This document shows positions 54,872 through 62,632 of a stretch of 64,000 bases of DNA, one piece after another. The notes under the pieces were generated by a model. It saw only the letters and a program-made list of their open reading frames with translations. It was not told the DNA's origin and did not search any database. A program made the translations under genes and the position numbers. The stretch comes from Cronobacter malonaticus LMG 23826 (GTDB lineage: Bacteria > Pseudomonadota > Gammaproteobacteria > Enterobacterales > Enterobacteriaceae): assembly GCF_001277215.2 (NCBI RefSeq), contig NZ_CP013940.1, positions 1,984,001-2,048,000 on the forward strand. Reading direction: 5' to 3'. The first letter of the stretch is position 1, and each line of letters opens with the position of its first letter.

Positions 54872-56092
54872 ATGCCGGACAGACAGCGGGTTTTAATTGT
54901 TGATGACTCCACCGTTTACCGGCGGCTGCTCGGCAGCATGCTGGGGAAATGGGGCTATGACGTGCTGGAAGCCGTCAACGGCGTCGCGGCGCTCGACGTG
55001 CTGGCCACCCAGCCGGTCAACATGGTGCTGAGCGACTGGGAGATGCCGGTGATGGACGGCCTGACGCTGTGCCAGGAGATCCGCGCGCGCTTCCAGGAAC
55101 ACTACATCTACCTGATTTTGTTAACGGCGCGGGAGAGCGTGGACGACCTGGCGTTAGGGTTCGAGGCGGGCGCGGACGATTTTCTCAGCAAGCCGGTCAA
55201 TCAGAGCGAACTGCGCGCCAGGCTGCACGCGGGCGAGCGCATACTGGAGCTGGAAGCGACGCTCGCGGCGCGTAACGCGCGGCTTCGCGAGGCGCTCTCG
55301 CAAATCGAAAGCGATCTCCAGGCGGCGGCGCAGCTACAGCGCTCGGTACTCCCGGCCCGGCGCATGCAGTATGACAGGTTCTTCGCCGACTGGCTGTTTG
55401 TGCCGTCAGCGTATGTCTCCGGCGACATCTTTAATATTTTCCCGCTAGACCGCCACCTCGGTTTTTACTGCGTGGACGTGGCGGGGCACGGCGTGGGCGC
55501 GGCGATGATGTCGCTTGCCGTGGCACGCCAGTTTCTGCATGGCCGCGCGGTGGAGCGTTTTCTGTTCGACGGCGACGGCATCACCGCGCCGCATGAGGTT
55601 ATCCGCATTCTGAACGAACGCTTCTGCCATGACGACACCGAAATCGTCAGCTATTTCACGATGATTTACGGCGTGATCGACACCGAAACCGGAGAGGGCA
55701 AGCTCTGCCAGGCCGGACACCCAACGCCGTTTATTACGCACCCGGACGGCTCCATGACCCGTATCGGCAGCGGCGGGGCGCCGGTGGGCTTACTGGAAAG
55801 TCTGAGCTGGGAAGATGCCACGTTTACGCTTAAGCCCGGCGACCGTCTGTGCCTCTACAGCGACGGCATTACAGAGTGCGAAAACCCCCAGCAGGAGCAG
55901 TTTGGCCATGAGCGGCTGGAGCAGTGGTTACAACGTCACGTTTTCAGCCCGCTTGAAGATATTTTCCCGGCGCTTCATGACAAGCTCGTTGACTGGCGCG
56001 CCAGAAAGCAGGGCGATCAGGTGGCAATGGCCGATGACGTTTCACTGTTAATTATTGAAAGAAGCCACGAGGGAGTGCGCGATGAATCTTGA
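54872..56092 (+). CDS. Response regulator with PP2C (SpoIIE/RsbU-type) phosphatase
   Basis: Cytoplasmic protein of 406 residues. The receiver domain (1-120) has the acid pair in LIVDDS, phosphoacceptor Asp55 (VLSDWEMPVMDG), Thr85 and Lys107 (FLSKPVN). A coiled coil (about 125-165) links it to a PP2C phosphatase with metal aspartates in SGDIFNIF, VDVAGHGVGAAMM, YSDGITECENP and ADDVSLL. In known systems such a protein dephosphorylates a STAS antagonist; the next gene encodes one. AGGAG precedes the ATG at 54872. The hybrid kinase HPt (43196-45877) is a candidate phosphodonor. Confidence 0.93.
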   Translation: MPDRQRVLIVDDSTVYRRLLGSMLGKWGYDVLEAVNGVAALDVLATQPVNMVLSDWEMPVMDGLTLCQEIRARFQEHYIYLILLTARESVDDLALGFEAGADDFLSKPVNQSELRARLHAGERILELEATLAARNARLREALSQIESDLQAAAQLQRSVLPARRMQYDRFFADWLFVPSAYVSGDIFNIFPLDRHLGFYCVDVAGHGVGAAMMSLAVARQFLHGRAVERFLFDGDGITAPHEVIRILNERFCHDDTEIVSYFTMIYGVIDTETGEGKLCQAGHPTPFITHPDGSMTRIGSGGAPVGLLESLSWEDATFTLKPGDRLCLYSDGITECENPQQEQFGHERLEQWLQRHVFSPLEDIFPALHDKLVDWRARKQGDQVAMADDVSLLIIERSHEGVRDES

Positions 56093-56423
56093 GACTGAAC
56101 ATCTGGACGGCGTGAGCGTGATAACGCCGGTGGCAAGACGGCTTGACGCCTCGGTCGCCGCCGCGTTTCGCCAGGGCGTAAGCGAAGAGATAAACCGCAC
56201 CACGGGCGGACTGGTTATCGATTTTTCGCGCGTCGATTTTATCGACAGTAGCTGCCTCGGCACGCTGATCGCACTCTTTAAGCAGATGAACGGCAAGGGA
56301 GAGATGGCGCTCTGTTCGCTGAACAGCAACATCATGAATATGTTTAAGCTGACCCGCATGGACCGCGTGTTTATCCTCTGCCCGGACCGCGCCGCCGCGC
56401 TGGCCCGGCTGCAAAAAGGATAA
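56082..56423 (+). CDS. STAS-domain anti-sigma-factor antagonist
   Basis: Small cytoplasmic protein of 113 residues of the RsbV/SpoIIAA type. The phospho-site segment VDFIDSSCLGTLIALF places the target serine at about residue 56, the same as in RsbV. When unphosphorylated such proteins bind and sequester the partner kinase. Its ATG at 56082 lies 11 bases inside the phosphatase gene and has GAGGGAG upstream; a longer frame back to 56055 is rejected. The kinase gene follows five bases later, so the three are translationally linked. Confidence 0.92.
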   Translation: MNLETEHLDGVSVITPVARRLDASVAAAFRQGVSEEINRTTGGLVIDFSRVDFIDSSCLGTLIALFKQMNGKGEMALCSLNSNIMNMFKLTRMDRVFILCPDRAAALARLQKG

Positions 56424-56427
56424 GCCG

Positions 56428-56874
56428 GTGAGCGTTATTCTGACGCTTCCCGCGCGCCTCGATGCGCTAGGCCCGCTCGCCGACGCGCTGGCGCAGTTTA
56501 TGGCGCCGCTACCGGTGGATGACAGCTGGCGTTTCGAATTCGATCTGGCAGTGTGCGAGGCGGCGGCGAACGTGATTCGCCATGCGCTGCAAGAGACGCC
56601 TGAGCGCACGTTTACCGTTGAATTTCAGCAGGGTGAAGCCTTTGCGCGAGCTGTTTTCACCGATGACGGCCACGCGATCCCCGACGGCAAACTGGAGGCC
56701 GCCCGCGATTGCGCGCAGGACGACGAAGCGGCGCTAATGCGCGAAGGCGGGAGAGGGCTGATGCTGATCGTTGCCTGTGTTGATAACGTGGATTATCGGG
56801 CGGGGCAGATAAACCACCTGACGCTCAGCAAGCGGTTTAAAGGTGACGTTGTCACGAATCAGTGCGGTTCATGA
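56428..56874 (+). CDS. RsbW-like serine kinase (anti-sigma type)
   Basis: GHKL ATPase of 148 residues. The N-box is in DLAVCEAAANVIRHALQ, the G1 region in FTDDGHAIPDG and the G2 region in EGGRGLMLIVACVDNV. Such proteins phosphorylate a STAS partner and also bind an output protein, classically a sigma factor. No sigma-factor gene is in the window, so the output may be different, as in Pseudomonas Hsb or Vibrio Syp switches. It starts with GTG preceded by AAAGGA. Its 3' end overlaps the convergent XRE gene by 16 bases. Confidence 0.88.
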   Translation: MSVILTLPARLDALGPLADALAQFMAPLPVDDSWRFEFDLAVCEAAANVIRHALQETPERTFTVEFQQGEAFARAVFTDDGHAIPDGKLEAARDCAQDDEAALMREGGRGLMLIVACVDNVDYRAGQINHLTLSKRFKGDVVTNQCGS

Positions 56875-57437
56875 ACCGTCATGGTAAAGATCAGCGTATC
56901 TTGCTGTTCATTGGCGTAACGGTGCGGGGCATCGGTGCGCGCCACGGCGGAGGCACCCGCGCTGACCTGCAACACTTCATCATTGACGCCAAGCGTGAGT
57001 ACGCCCTGCTCAACGTGTAATAGCTCAGACGTTCCCTGTGGATGGCCCGGCGAGGTGAAGACATCGCCGGGGTGCATCTCCCAGCGCCACAGCTCCACCA
57101 TATTCGGCCCGCTGGTTCCGGCAAGCAAACGCGCCGTACCGCCATTTTCACCTGTCCACAAAACCGGGATTTGCGTGGCTTCGATCAACCGCGCGGCAGG
57201 CTGGCTCGCCACATCCAGCAGATCCGCCACTGATAACCCCAGCGCGGCCGCTACCTTACATAAGATGGCGATACTCGGGTTGGCAGCGGCTTTTTCAAGC
57301 TCTACCAGCATGCCCTTACTGACGCCCGCGCGCTGCGAGAGCGCATCCAGCGTCACTTTATGTTCCTTACGCCAGCTTTTCAGCTTTTGCGCCAGGGCGA
57401 CGCTGAGCGAGTCAACATCGGCACCGGGTTCAGTCAT
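56859..57437 (-). CDS. XRE-cupin transcription regulator
   Basis: Regulator of 192 residues with an N-terminal helix-turn-helix of the XRE/Cro type (KLKSWRKEHKVTLDALSQRA, GVSKGMLVELEKAAANPSIA) and a C-terminal cupin barrel (about 115-190; HPGDVFTSPGHPQGTSELLH, VSAGASAVARTDAPHRYANE). The architecture is that of E. coli YdcN or PuuR, where the cupin binds a small ligand. It is divergent from the B3/4 gene with 64 bases between. I use the ATG at 57437; an in-frame GTG at 57458 is possible and neither has a good ribosome-binding site. Confidence 0.85.
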   Translation of the reverse strand: MTEPGADVDSLSVALAQKLKSWRKEHKVTLDALSQRAGVSKGMLVELEKAAANPSIAILCKVAAALGLSVADLLDVASQPAARLIEATQIPVLWTGENGGTARLLAGTSGPNMVELWRWEMHPGDVFTSPGHPQGTSELLHVEQGVLTLGVNDEVLQVSAGASAVARTDAPHRYANEQQDTLIFTMTVHEPH

Positions 57438-57489
57438 TATATTGACTTTATGGGTCACTGGTCATTACCATGAAATAAAATAGTCATTA
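57433..57489. promoter_or_regulatory. GTCATTA direct repeats between the divergent XRE and B3/4 genes
   Basis: GTCATTA occurs three times in the same direction at 57433, 57461 and 57483 within the short intergenic region. They may be sites for the XRE protein controlling itself and the divergent gene. The evidence is recurrence and position only. Confidence 0.35.
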
Positions 57490-57501
57490 CGAGATTATCC
57501 A

Positions 57502-58191
57502 ATGAAACCATTAACACCGTCAATTGCCCCGGAAATCGCTCGTCTCGCGCCGGGGTTCCGGGCCATCAGCATCAACGTTATTGCCGCGCCGCTGGCTGAT
57601 GAAAGCGTGGGAAGAAGCGCGCTGGAAGATGCCTGCCGCCACGTGCAGGAGAACGATTTTCCGTGGGCGCAGGCGCATCTTGCCGCCTGGGACGCCGTTT
57701 TTCAGGCGTTTGGCGCAAAGCCAAAACGCACGCCGTGTTCCGCCCAGGCGCTGCGTAAACGGGTCGCGCGTGACGGCACGATGGCGTCGCTCGATCCGGT
57801 GGTCGATCTCTATAACGCCGTGAGCATTAAATACGCGGTGCCCATTGGCGGGGAAAACCGCGCGGCGTATCAGGGCGAGCCGCGTCTGGTCATCGCCGAC
57901 GGCAGCGAAGCGTTCGATACCTTTAAAGACGGCGAGCCGGTGAATGAATCCCCGGAGCCTGGCGAACCGGTCTGGCGTGACGACGCGGGCGTGACGTGCC
58001 GCCGCTGGAACTGGCGTCAGGGCGTGCGCACGCGGCTCGATTCGCAGGCGCAGGAGATGTGGTTTATTCTGGAGTGCTTACCGGCCATGCCGGACGAGGC
58101 CGCCGCCGCCGCCGCGCTTGAACTTGCTGAAGGCCTGGCCGCGATGATGCCGGGCGCGCAAATCACTACAGAAACGGTTCAGCCGGGCTGA
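57502..58191 (+). CDS. B3/4-domain protein (tRNA-editing-like)
   Basis: Cytoplasmic protein of 229 residues with a B3/B4 domain, the fold of the editing module of phenylalanyl-tRNA synthetase beta chains. Visible markers are KPKRTPCSAQALRKRVARDG, LDPVVDLYNAVSIKYAVPIG, and the late VTCRRWNWRQGVRTRLDSQA. Free-standing members may hydrolyse mischarged aminoacyl-tRNA or act on other substrates; the role is not established. It is the first of three rightward genes (with GrpB and DUF1493 proteins) and is divergent from the XRE-cupin regulator, its likely controller. Confidence 0.87.
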   Translation: MKPLTPSIAPEIARLAPGFRAISINVIAAPLADESVGRSALEDACRHVQENDFPWAQAHLAAWDAVFQAFGAKPKRTPCSAQALRKRVARDGTMASLDPVVDLYNAVSIKYAVPIGGENRAAYQGEPRLVIADGSEAFDTFKDGEPVNESPEPGEPVWRDDAGVTCRRWNWRQGVRTRLDSQAQEMWFILECLPAMPDEAAAAAALELAEGLAAMMPGAQITTETVQPG

Positions 58192-58208
58192 CCATATAAA
58201 GGAAAAAG

Positions 58209-58727
58209 ATGGCCGGAAGACAGATAATGCTGGAACCTTACAATCCGGCCTGGACAGCGCAATTTGCTGAAGAAGAGAAAAGGGTGCGTAAAGCGCTCGG
58301 CGACGTTGCGCTGGCCGTTCATCATATTGGCAGTACGTCGGTGCCGGGGCTTGCAGCCAAACCGGTTATCGATATGCTGGTTGAGGTTTTAAGCCTTGAT
58401 GCGCTTGACGCCTGCAACGCCGCGATGCAAGCGCTGGGCTACACACCGCGCGGCGAGTACGGCATTCCGGGCAGGCGTTACTTTATTAAAGGCGAGGCCG
58501 TGCGCACGCATCATCTCCATGCGTTCGTGGCCGCAAGCGACCACGTGACGCGTCACCTGGCGTTTTGTGATTATCTACGCCGCCATGATGATGTCATGCA
58601 GGAATATGCGCAGATAAAATTCGCGGCCGCGCGCGACAGCGGTTTTCAGTCGGACGTCTACAGCGAACTGAAAAACGATTTTATCGCGCGGGTTGAACAG
58701 CAAGCGCTGGCGCGGAGACAGCAATGA
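58209..58727 (+). CDS. GrpB/UPF0157 nucleotidyltransferase-like protein
   Basis: Protein of 172 residues in the GrpB (UPF0157) family, which has a nucleotidyltransferase fold. Conserved features are LEPYNPAWTAQFAEEEKRV, HHIGSTSVPGLAAKPVIDML, and GRRYFIKGEAVRTHHLHAFV. GSTSVPG with a following D is the family nucleotide-binding signature; the dephospho-CoA kinase fusion in some organisms does not occur here. The substrate is unknown. AAAGGAAA precedes the ATG. It overlaps the DUF1493 gene by four bases. Confidence 0.9.
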   Translation: MAGRQIMLEPYNPAWTAQFAEEEKRVRKALGDVALAVHHIGSTSVPGLAAKPVIDMLVEVLSLDALDACNAAMQALGYTPRGEYGIPGRRYFIKGEAVRTHHLHAFVAASDHVTRHLAFCDYLRRHDDVMQEYAQIKFAAARDSGFQSDVYSELKNDFIARVEQQALARRQQ

Positions 58728-59056
58728 CAAACGACAGCCTGGAAGCGCGGGTTTACGCGCATGTTCGCAAGCATGACGGCTTTTATCTGTTCGGCAAACC
58801 TGAACTGACCGAACAGACGGATCTTGATTTTGACCTGCAGCTGGACGATGACGAAGCGCTGGCGCTGATGGAGGATTTCTTTACAACGTTTAACGTGGCG
58901 CGGGGCAATTTCTCCATTACGACTTACTATCCGCCCGATCCACCGCTGAGCGTTATGTTCAATCCATTTCGTAAACGCGAGATCCCCATTGTGCCGTTTT
59001 TTACCATCGGCATGCTTATTGAATCGGCCCGGGCTGGCCGCTGGCTTTATGACTGA
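58724..59056 (+). CDS. DUF1493 family protein, second copy
   Basis: Small acidic protein of 110 residues, related to the protein at 17041-17355 by the pattern FYLFGKPELTEQTDLDFDLQ, EALALMEDFFTTFNVARGNF and MLIESARAGRWLYD. The two are clearly diverged, so they are old paralogues or separate acquisitions. Function is unknown. It starts inside the GrpB stop (ATGA), so it is coupled to that gene. Its last 41 bases overlap the convergent MFS gene. Confidence 0.82.
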   Translation: MTNDSLEARVYAHVRKHDGFYLFGKPELTEQTDLDFDLQLDDDEALALMEDFFTTFNVARGNFSITTYYPPDPPLSVMFNPFRKREIPIVPFFTIGMLIESARAGRWLYD

Positions 59057-60236
59057 CGAAGCGTTTAGCCAGTTTCTTTTTCATGATGACCACCATGACG
59101 GGAAATCCCGCCGCGCTCAGCGCACTTATGACCAGTAGTCTGTTCAGTTTTTGCGGATTTATTGCGTGCTCAGGAAGTAATAAAGAAGAGAGAAAGAACG
59201 CGAGGGTGGTTATCAGATACATCATTGCTGTCTGTAGTGACGAAAAACTGGCTCTTTGATCATTTGCAGGGTAGTGAACCGACACTGCCGAGGCGCAAAC
59301 CAGTCGGCTATAGGAGGCGCCAAGAAACAGGGTGATAAAGAGAAAAACATTCTTAAACCCCATCGCAGGAATGAGCAAGCTTACCATAAATAACAGCGTT
59401 GAAAGGACAGACAGAGCCAGAAAAGATATTCGCGATGTAAGAATCCCTGTTATTTTTGTAAACGCATAACCTGCAATGCCTCCGCTTAAAAATAATAGCG
59501 GCAGGAGCGTTTCTTGTGTGTTCATAAATTGAATCAGTAAAGGCGTTAAAATGGGGATAATAAGCATGGGGCTAAATTGCACCAGTGCAGTTGATGATGC
59601 AAAAAGTAAGGTTTGACCATCAAAAGAGAGTTTAGGTTTTATGCCTGATGAAACCGCATCGCGGGGAAGAGTAAACGCAATTAGCGGCAAACAAACCAGA
59701 CATAACACACTGATTAACCATAGCGAAGCCTGCCATCCATAATGGGTACATAAAAACATGACCGCTGGCATACCGACGATGCTTACCATCGAAAATGAGG
59801 CAATCACCGTGGCCAGCATTTTCCCGCGTAATGGTGCTGGGGCCGAATTTATTAAAATACTCATGCCCACACCCATTGTTGTGCCACCCACCAGGCCTGC
59901 GCAGAATCGTATTACCAGAAGCGTGCCAATATGCGTGCTCACTGTGCATAAACAAGTAAACACTCCAAGCAGCAGCATATTGCGGAATAAAAATCGCTTT
60001 TTATTAAATCTCTCCACCCAATAAAACGCCGCTACGCCAGAAATAACGGCCCCCAATGTATAAATACCCGATACATAACCAGAAAACGATACAGGCACCG
60101 CAAATTCGTCCGCCATAAAAGTAAAAACGGGCGTGAACGCCATATATTCCAGCGCATTGGCGAACTGTATAAAAGCGATAACAAGAGCTATCCGCATAAC
60201 GGATTTATCATTAACGATCTGTGTTTCCAGTGGCAT
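59016..60236 (-). CDS. MFS transporter, divergent from a LysR gene
   Basis: Inner-membrane major facilitator of 406 residues with twelve predicted helices, of the drug/sugar efflux (AraJ/YdhP-like) type. Features are FANALEYMAFTPVFTFMADE, SGYVSGIYTLGAVISGVAAF, the RFNKKRFL loop, RFCAGLVGGTTMGVGMSI and APAPLRGKMLATVIASFSMV. The substrate is unknown. The 104-base gap to the divergent LysR gene suggests that regulator controls it. GC content is lower than in most neighbours, which suggests separate ancestry. The ATG at 60236 is preferred over the TTG at 60245. Confidence 0.87.
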   Translation of the reverse strand: MPLETQIVNDKSVMRIALVIAFIQFANALEYMAFTPVFTFMADEFAVPVSFSGYVSGIYTLGAVISGVAAFYWVERFNKKRFLFRNMLLLGVFTCLCTVSTHIGTLLVIRFCAGLVGGTTMGVGMSILINSAPAPLRGKMLATVIASFSMVSIVGMPAVMFLCTHYGWQASLWLISVLCLVCLPLIAFTLPRDAVSSGIKPKLSFDGQTLLFASSTALVQFSPMLIIPILTPLLIQFMNTQETLLPLLFLSGGIAGYAFTKITGILTSRISFLALSVLSTLLFMVSLLIPAMGFKNVFLFITLFLGASYSRLVCASAVSVHYPANDQRASFSSLQTAMMYLITTLAFFLSSLLLPEHAINPQKLNRLLVISALSAAGFPVMVVIMKKKLAKRFVSHKASGQPGPIQ

Positions 60237-60339
60237 AACAAACAACCTGTTGATAAACGAAAACTGAGTTTATCTGATACCAATAGTGATTTTTATATGG
60301 TAAAAAAGGCATTCTTTGTTATCAGAATTGGGATAGTTG

Positions 60340-61257
60340 ATGCGTCCGGCGCTGGATTTTAATAGCCTGAAAGTGTTCGTTGCAGTGGTTGAAAAAGAAA
60401 GTTTTGTCGGGGCATCGAAAGCCCTTGCAATGCCGACCTCCAATGTCAGCCGCTGTATTGCGCAGTTAGAAGAAAAACTGAATCTGCAACTTATTGAGCG
60501 CAGCACACGGCATATGAAACTCACCCAGGCAGGGCATCTGCTTTACAGCCGGGCGAAGCCATTACTGGAGGCGCTTGAGCAAACGGAGACGGAATTAACG
60601 TTGCGGCAAATGCAGCTTAAGGGGCCGCTGCGTATCTGTATTCCCAGTGAATCAGGTCCTGCGTTGCTGGGTTCGGCTATTGCCGATTTCGCCTGCCAAA
60701 ACCCTGATCTTGAAATCAGCTGCATCACCAATTTGTCAGGTTTCGAATCCCTGCGAGACGATCTCGATGTCGCAATCATTATTACCCGTGGGCAACTGGA
60801 TGACAGTGACTACATTGCCCGTCATCTGATGACCATTCCGTGCACCATCGTCGCCGCACCCTCGGTCATTCAGCGTTACGGAATACCAACTCATATACGG
60901 CAATTTGAAGAATTGCCTTGTATTACCACGGTCAGCGCGCTGAAAGGAGCGCCCTGGCAGTTTGTAAATACAAAAGGGGAATTCGAGACGATAAAGGTGA
61001 AAGGACATTATCGCGTCAATAGCGGAGAGATGGCGGGAGGCGCCGCAGTCGCCGGCGTCGGTTTTGCCATTCTGTCAAAACAAGCCTGTCAGCCTTACAT
61101 TAACGATGGACGGCTCATCGAGGTTGAGTTTGAACAAGCCGCAGCACCGTTGCAGTTATTCGCGGTGTATTCGAACCGGCGTTTTTTGCCGGCGAAAACA
61201 AGAGCGTTCATTGATTTCGTACATCAGCGATTGAGCGCTATGCCTTGCGCAACATAA
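60340..61257 (+). CDS. LysR-type regulator
   Basis: LysR-family regulator of 305 residues. The N-terminal helix-turn-helix is LDFNSLKVFVAVVEKESFVG followed by ALAMPTSNVSRCIAQLEEKL, and the effector domain begins LRICIPSESGPALLGSAIAD. The overall style (MPTSNVSRCIAQLE, GPLRICIP) resembles the DmlR/AaeR subgroup. It is divergent from the MFS gene and is probably its regulator, sensing a compound linked to that transporter. The ATG at 60340 directly follows a TTG and gives the common start before the helix-turn-helix. Confidence 0.9.
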   Translation: MRPALDFNSLKVFVAVVEKESFVGASKALAMPTSNVSRCIAQLEEKLNLQLIERSTRHMKLTQAGHLLYSRAKPLLEALEQTETELTLRQMQLKGPLRICIPSESGPALLGSAIADFACQNPDLEISCITNLSGFESLRDDLDVAIIITRGQLDDSDYIARHLMTIPCTIVAAPSVIQRYGIPTHIRQFEELPCITTVSALKGAPWQFVNTKGEFETIKVKGHYRVNSGEMAGGAAVAGVGFAILSKQACQPYINDGRLIEVEFEQAAAPLQLFAVYSNRRFLPAKTRAFIDFVHQRLSAMPCAT

Positions 61258-61274
61258 GGTGGCAGCGTCACCAG

Positions 61275-61366
61275 GTAGCGTGGGTAAGCGAAGCGCACCC
61301 GCGGAGCGCAATGAATTCAACGTAACAGATGAAGCTGGTAGCGCGGGTAAGCAGAGCGCACCCGCG
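61275..61366 (+). repeat. Two GTAGCG-variant palindromic repeats
   Basis: Copies at 61275-61303 and 61338-61366, both forward, with GTAGCG at the end and CACCCGCG closing. This GTAGCG/CCCGCG variant also occurs at 61693 and 63070 but not in the urea region, so the family has at least two local subtypes. Confidence 0.85.
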
Positions 61367-61613
61367 GTGGCAAAGTAGCATGCCGATTCTCAGTCGTTAT
61401 GTGTTCCCGCAACATCTTATCGGCGTGAGGAATCCGGCCCGAACTTACTGAACATCTCCTGGATTCCGCCTTGGTACGCATAATGTATATTATGTTAAAT
61501 AACATCTGGCATCGGAATCACGCTGATTGACCCGGTCCGCCGGACGCCGGCCGTTATTGCCTGCCCTGCGTGCCTTAACAGCGCGAACAGCAAAGCGTCT
61601 GTTTTCCACCCGC

Positions 61614-61680
61614 GCGCTACGCGAAATCTGCTGGCCTGAGCCTCGCAATTTTTCTCAGATTTCACGTAGCGCACATTTTT
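61614..61680 (+). terminator. 17-bp inverted repeat with T-run, terminator or mobile-element end
   Basis: GCGCTACGCGAAATCTG (61614-61630) is repeated inverted at 61656-61672 with one mismatch, around a 25-base loop, and is followed by ACATTTTTTT. Rightwards this is a plausible strong terminator. The same shape would fit a very small inverted-repeat element. Confidence 0.6.
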
Positions 61681-62601
61681 TTACATCGCCTTCTGCGGGT
61701 GCGTTCTGCTTACCCGCGCTACGGCGTCATCAGCAAACTCTTCCAGTTGCGCATTAAACCGCGCGGCGTCTTCCATAAATGGCGCATGTCCGGCGTTCGC
61801 ATAAATGTCAGAACGTATGCGCGGATTGATCGCTTTCGCTCTTTCCAGCGAGGCGTCCGCGTTAACCAGCGCGTCGTGCTGGCCGTAGATAAACAGCAAC
61901 GGCACGCGCGCACTGCTCAGCGCTTTTTCGGCGGGAACCTGTATCTGCGGCACGTTACGCTGCATGGTCCAGGATGCCATCGCCGCGTTAGCCAGCAGAC
62001 GCTCAAAGGTGTCGCTGTCCGGCTGCTGGTAAAAACAGAGCCGCAAAAATTCGCGCTCGCCATCGAGATGCGTTTGTAAATCCGCCGCCGTCATGTCGCG
62101 ATAAATAGCCGGATGCGCGGTTATCAGCGCGGGCGTTAATTCCACCACGCCGCCCACATATAACGCGCCGCCGATCCGGCTGTCGCCATACGCCGCCAGA
62201 TACGCTGAAATCACCGCGCCGCCGAGTGACCAGCCGACCAGCACCGGCCGCTTCGCCTGGCTCTTGTTGATAACCGCTGCCAGATCGTCTGCCCATCGCC
62301 TGCCCTCCCGATACGCCGCGTCGGTGTCCGGTTTCCCGGAAAGCCCGTGACCGCGCAAATCAAAGGTTATTAGCCGGAAACGTTGCAACTGCGGGTCGGC
62401 GATTTGCCGGCGCCAGTTGAGATGGCTGCCCAGCAGCCCGTGAATGAAAATTATCGCCGGGCCGTCCGGGTTGCCGCTCTCCTGCACGGCAATCGGAACG
62501 CCATCCGGCGCGGTGACGGTATAGCGCCGCTCTGCTCCATTCGCGGCGGCAGTCATCAGGAACAGCAGCATTATTAAAGTACGGGATATCAATGCAGGCA
62601 T
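61681..62601 (-). CDS. Exported alpha/beta hydrolase
   Basis: Hydrolase of 306 residues with a signal peptide (MPALISRTLIMLLFLMTAAA, cleaved near ANG-AE), so probably periplasmic. The fold is clear: oxyanion loop FIHGLLGSHLNW, FDLRGHGLSGKP, nucleophile Ser in VLVGWSLGGAV, acid in FIYGQHDALVN, and catalytic His in NAGHAPFMED. It could be an esterase or lipase; the substrate is unknown. GAGGAAG precedes the ATG at 62601. The last nine or so residues (SRTHPQKAM region) are encoded inside a palindromic repeat copy, so the natural C-terminus was altered by repeat insertion. It is divergent from a MerR gene that probably controls it. Confidence 0.88.
   Translation of the reverse strand: MPALISRTLIMLLFLMTAAANGAERRYTVTAPDGVPIAVQESGNPDGPAIIFIHGLLGSHLNWRRQIADPQLQRFRLITFDLRGHGLSGKPDTDAAYREGRRWADDLAAVINKSQAKRPVLVGWSLGGAVISAYLAAYGDSRIGGALYVGGVVELTPALITAHPAIYRDMTAADLQTHLDGEREFLRLCFYQQPDSDTFERLLANAAMASWTMQRNVPQIQVPAEKALSSARVPLLFIYGQHDALVNADASLERAKAINPRIRSDIYANAGHAPFMEDAARFNAQLEEFADDAVARVSRTHPQKAM
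61693..61722 (-). repeat. Palindromic repeat copy overlapping the hydrolase 3' end
   Basis: TGCGGGTGCGTTCTGCTTACCCGCGCTAC is a reverse copy of the GTAGCG subtype. Unlike the other copies it lies inside a reading frame and supplies the final codons of the hydrolase. Confidence 0.85.
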
Positions 62602-62632
62602 TTTCGCTTCCTCATTAATGGGTTCCTGGCTA

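Larger units (their letters stand above)
61258..61680. other. Non-coding region with repeats and a long hairpin
   Basis: About 420 bases without a gene. It has two GTAGGG-type repeats (61275-61303, 61338-61366), an AT-rich palindrome CATAAT-GTAT-ATTATG (61479-61494), and a long inverted repeat ending in a T-run (61614-61680). Confidence 0.75.
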
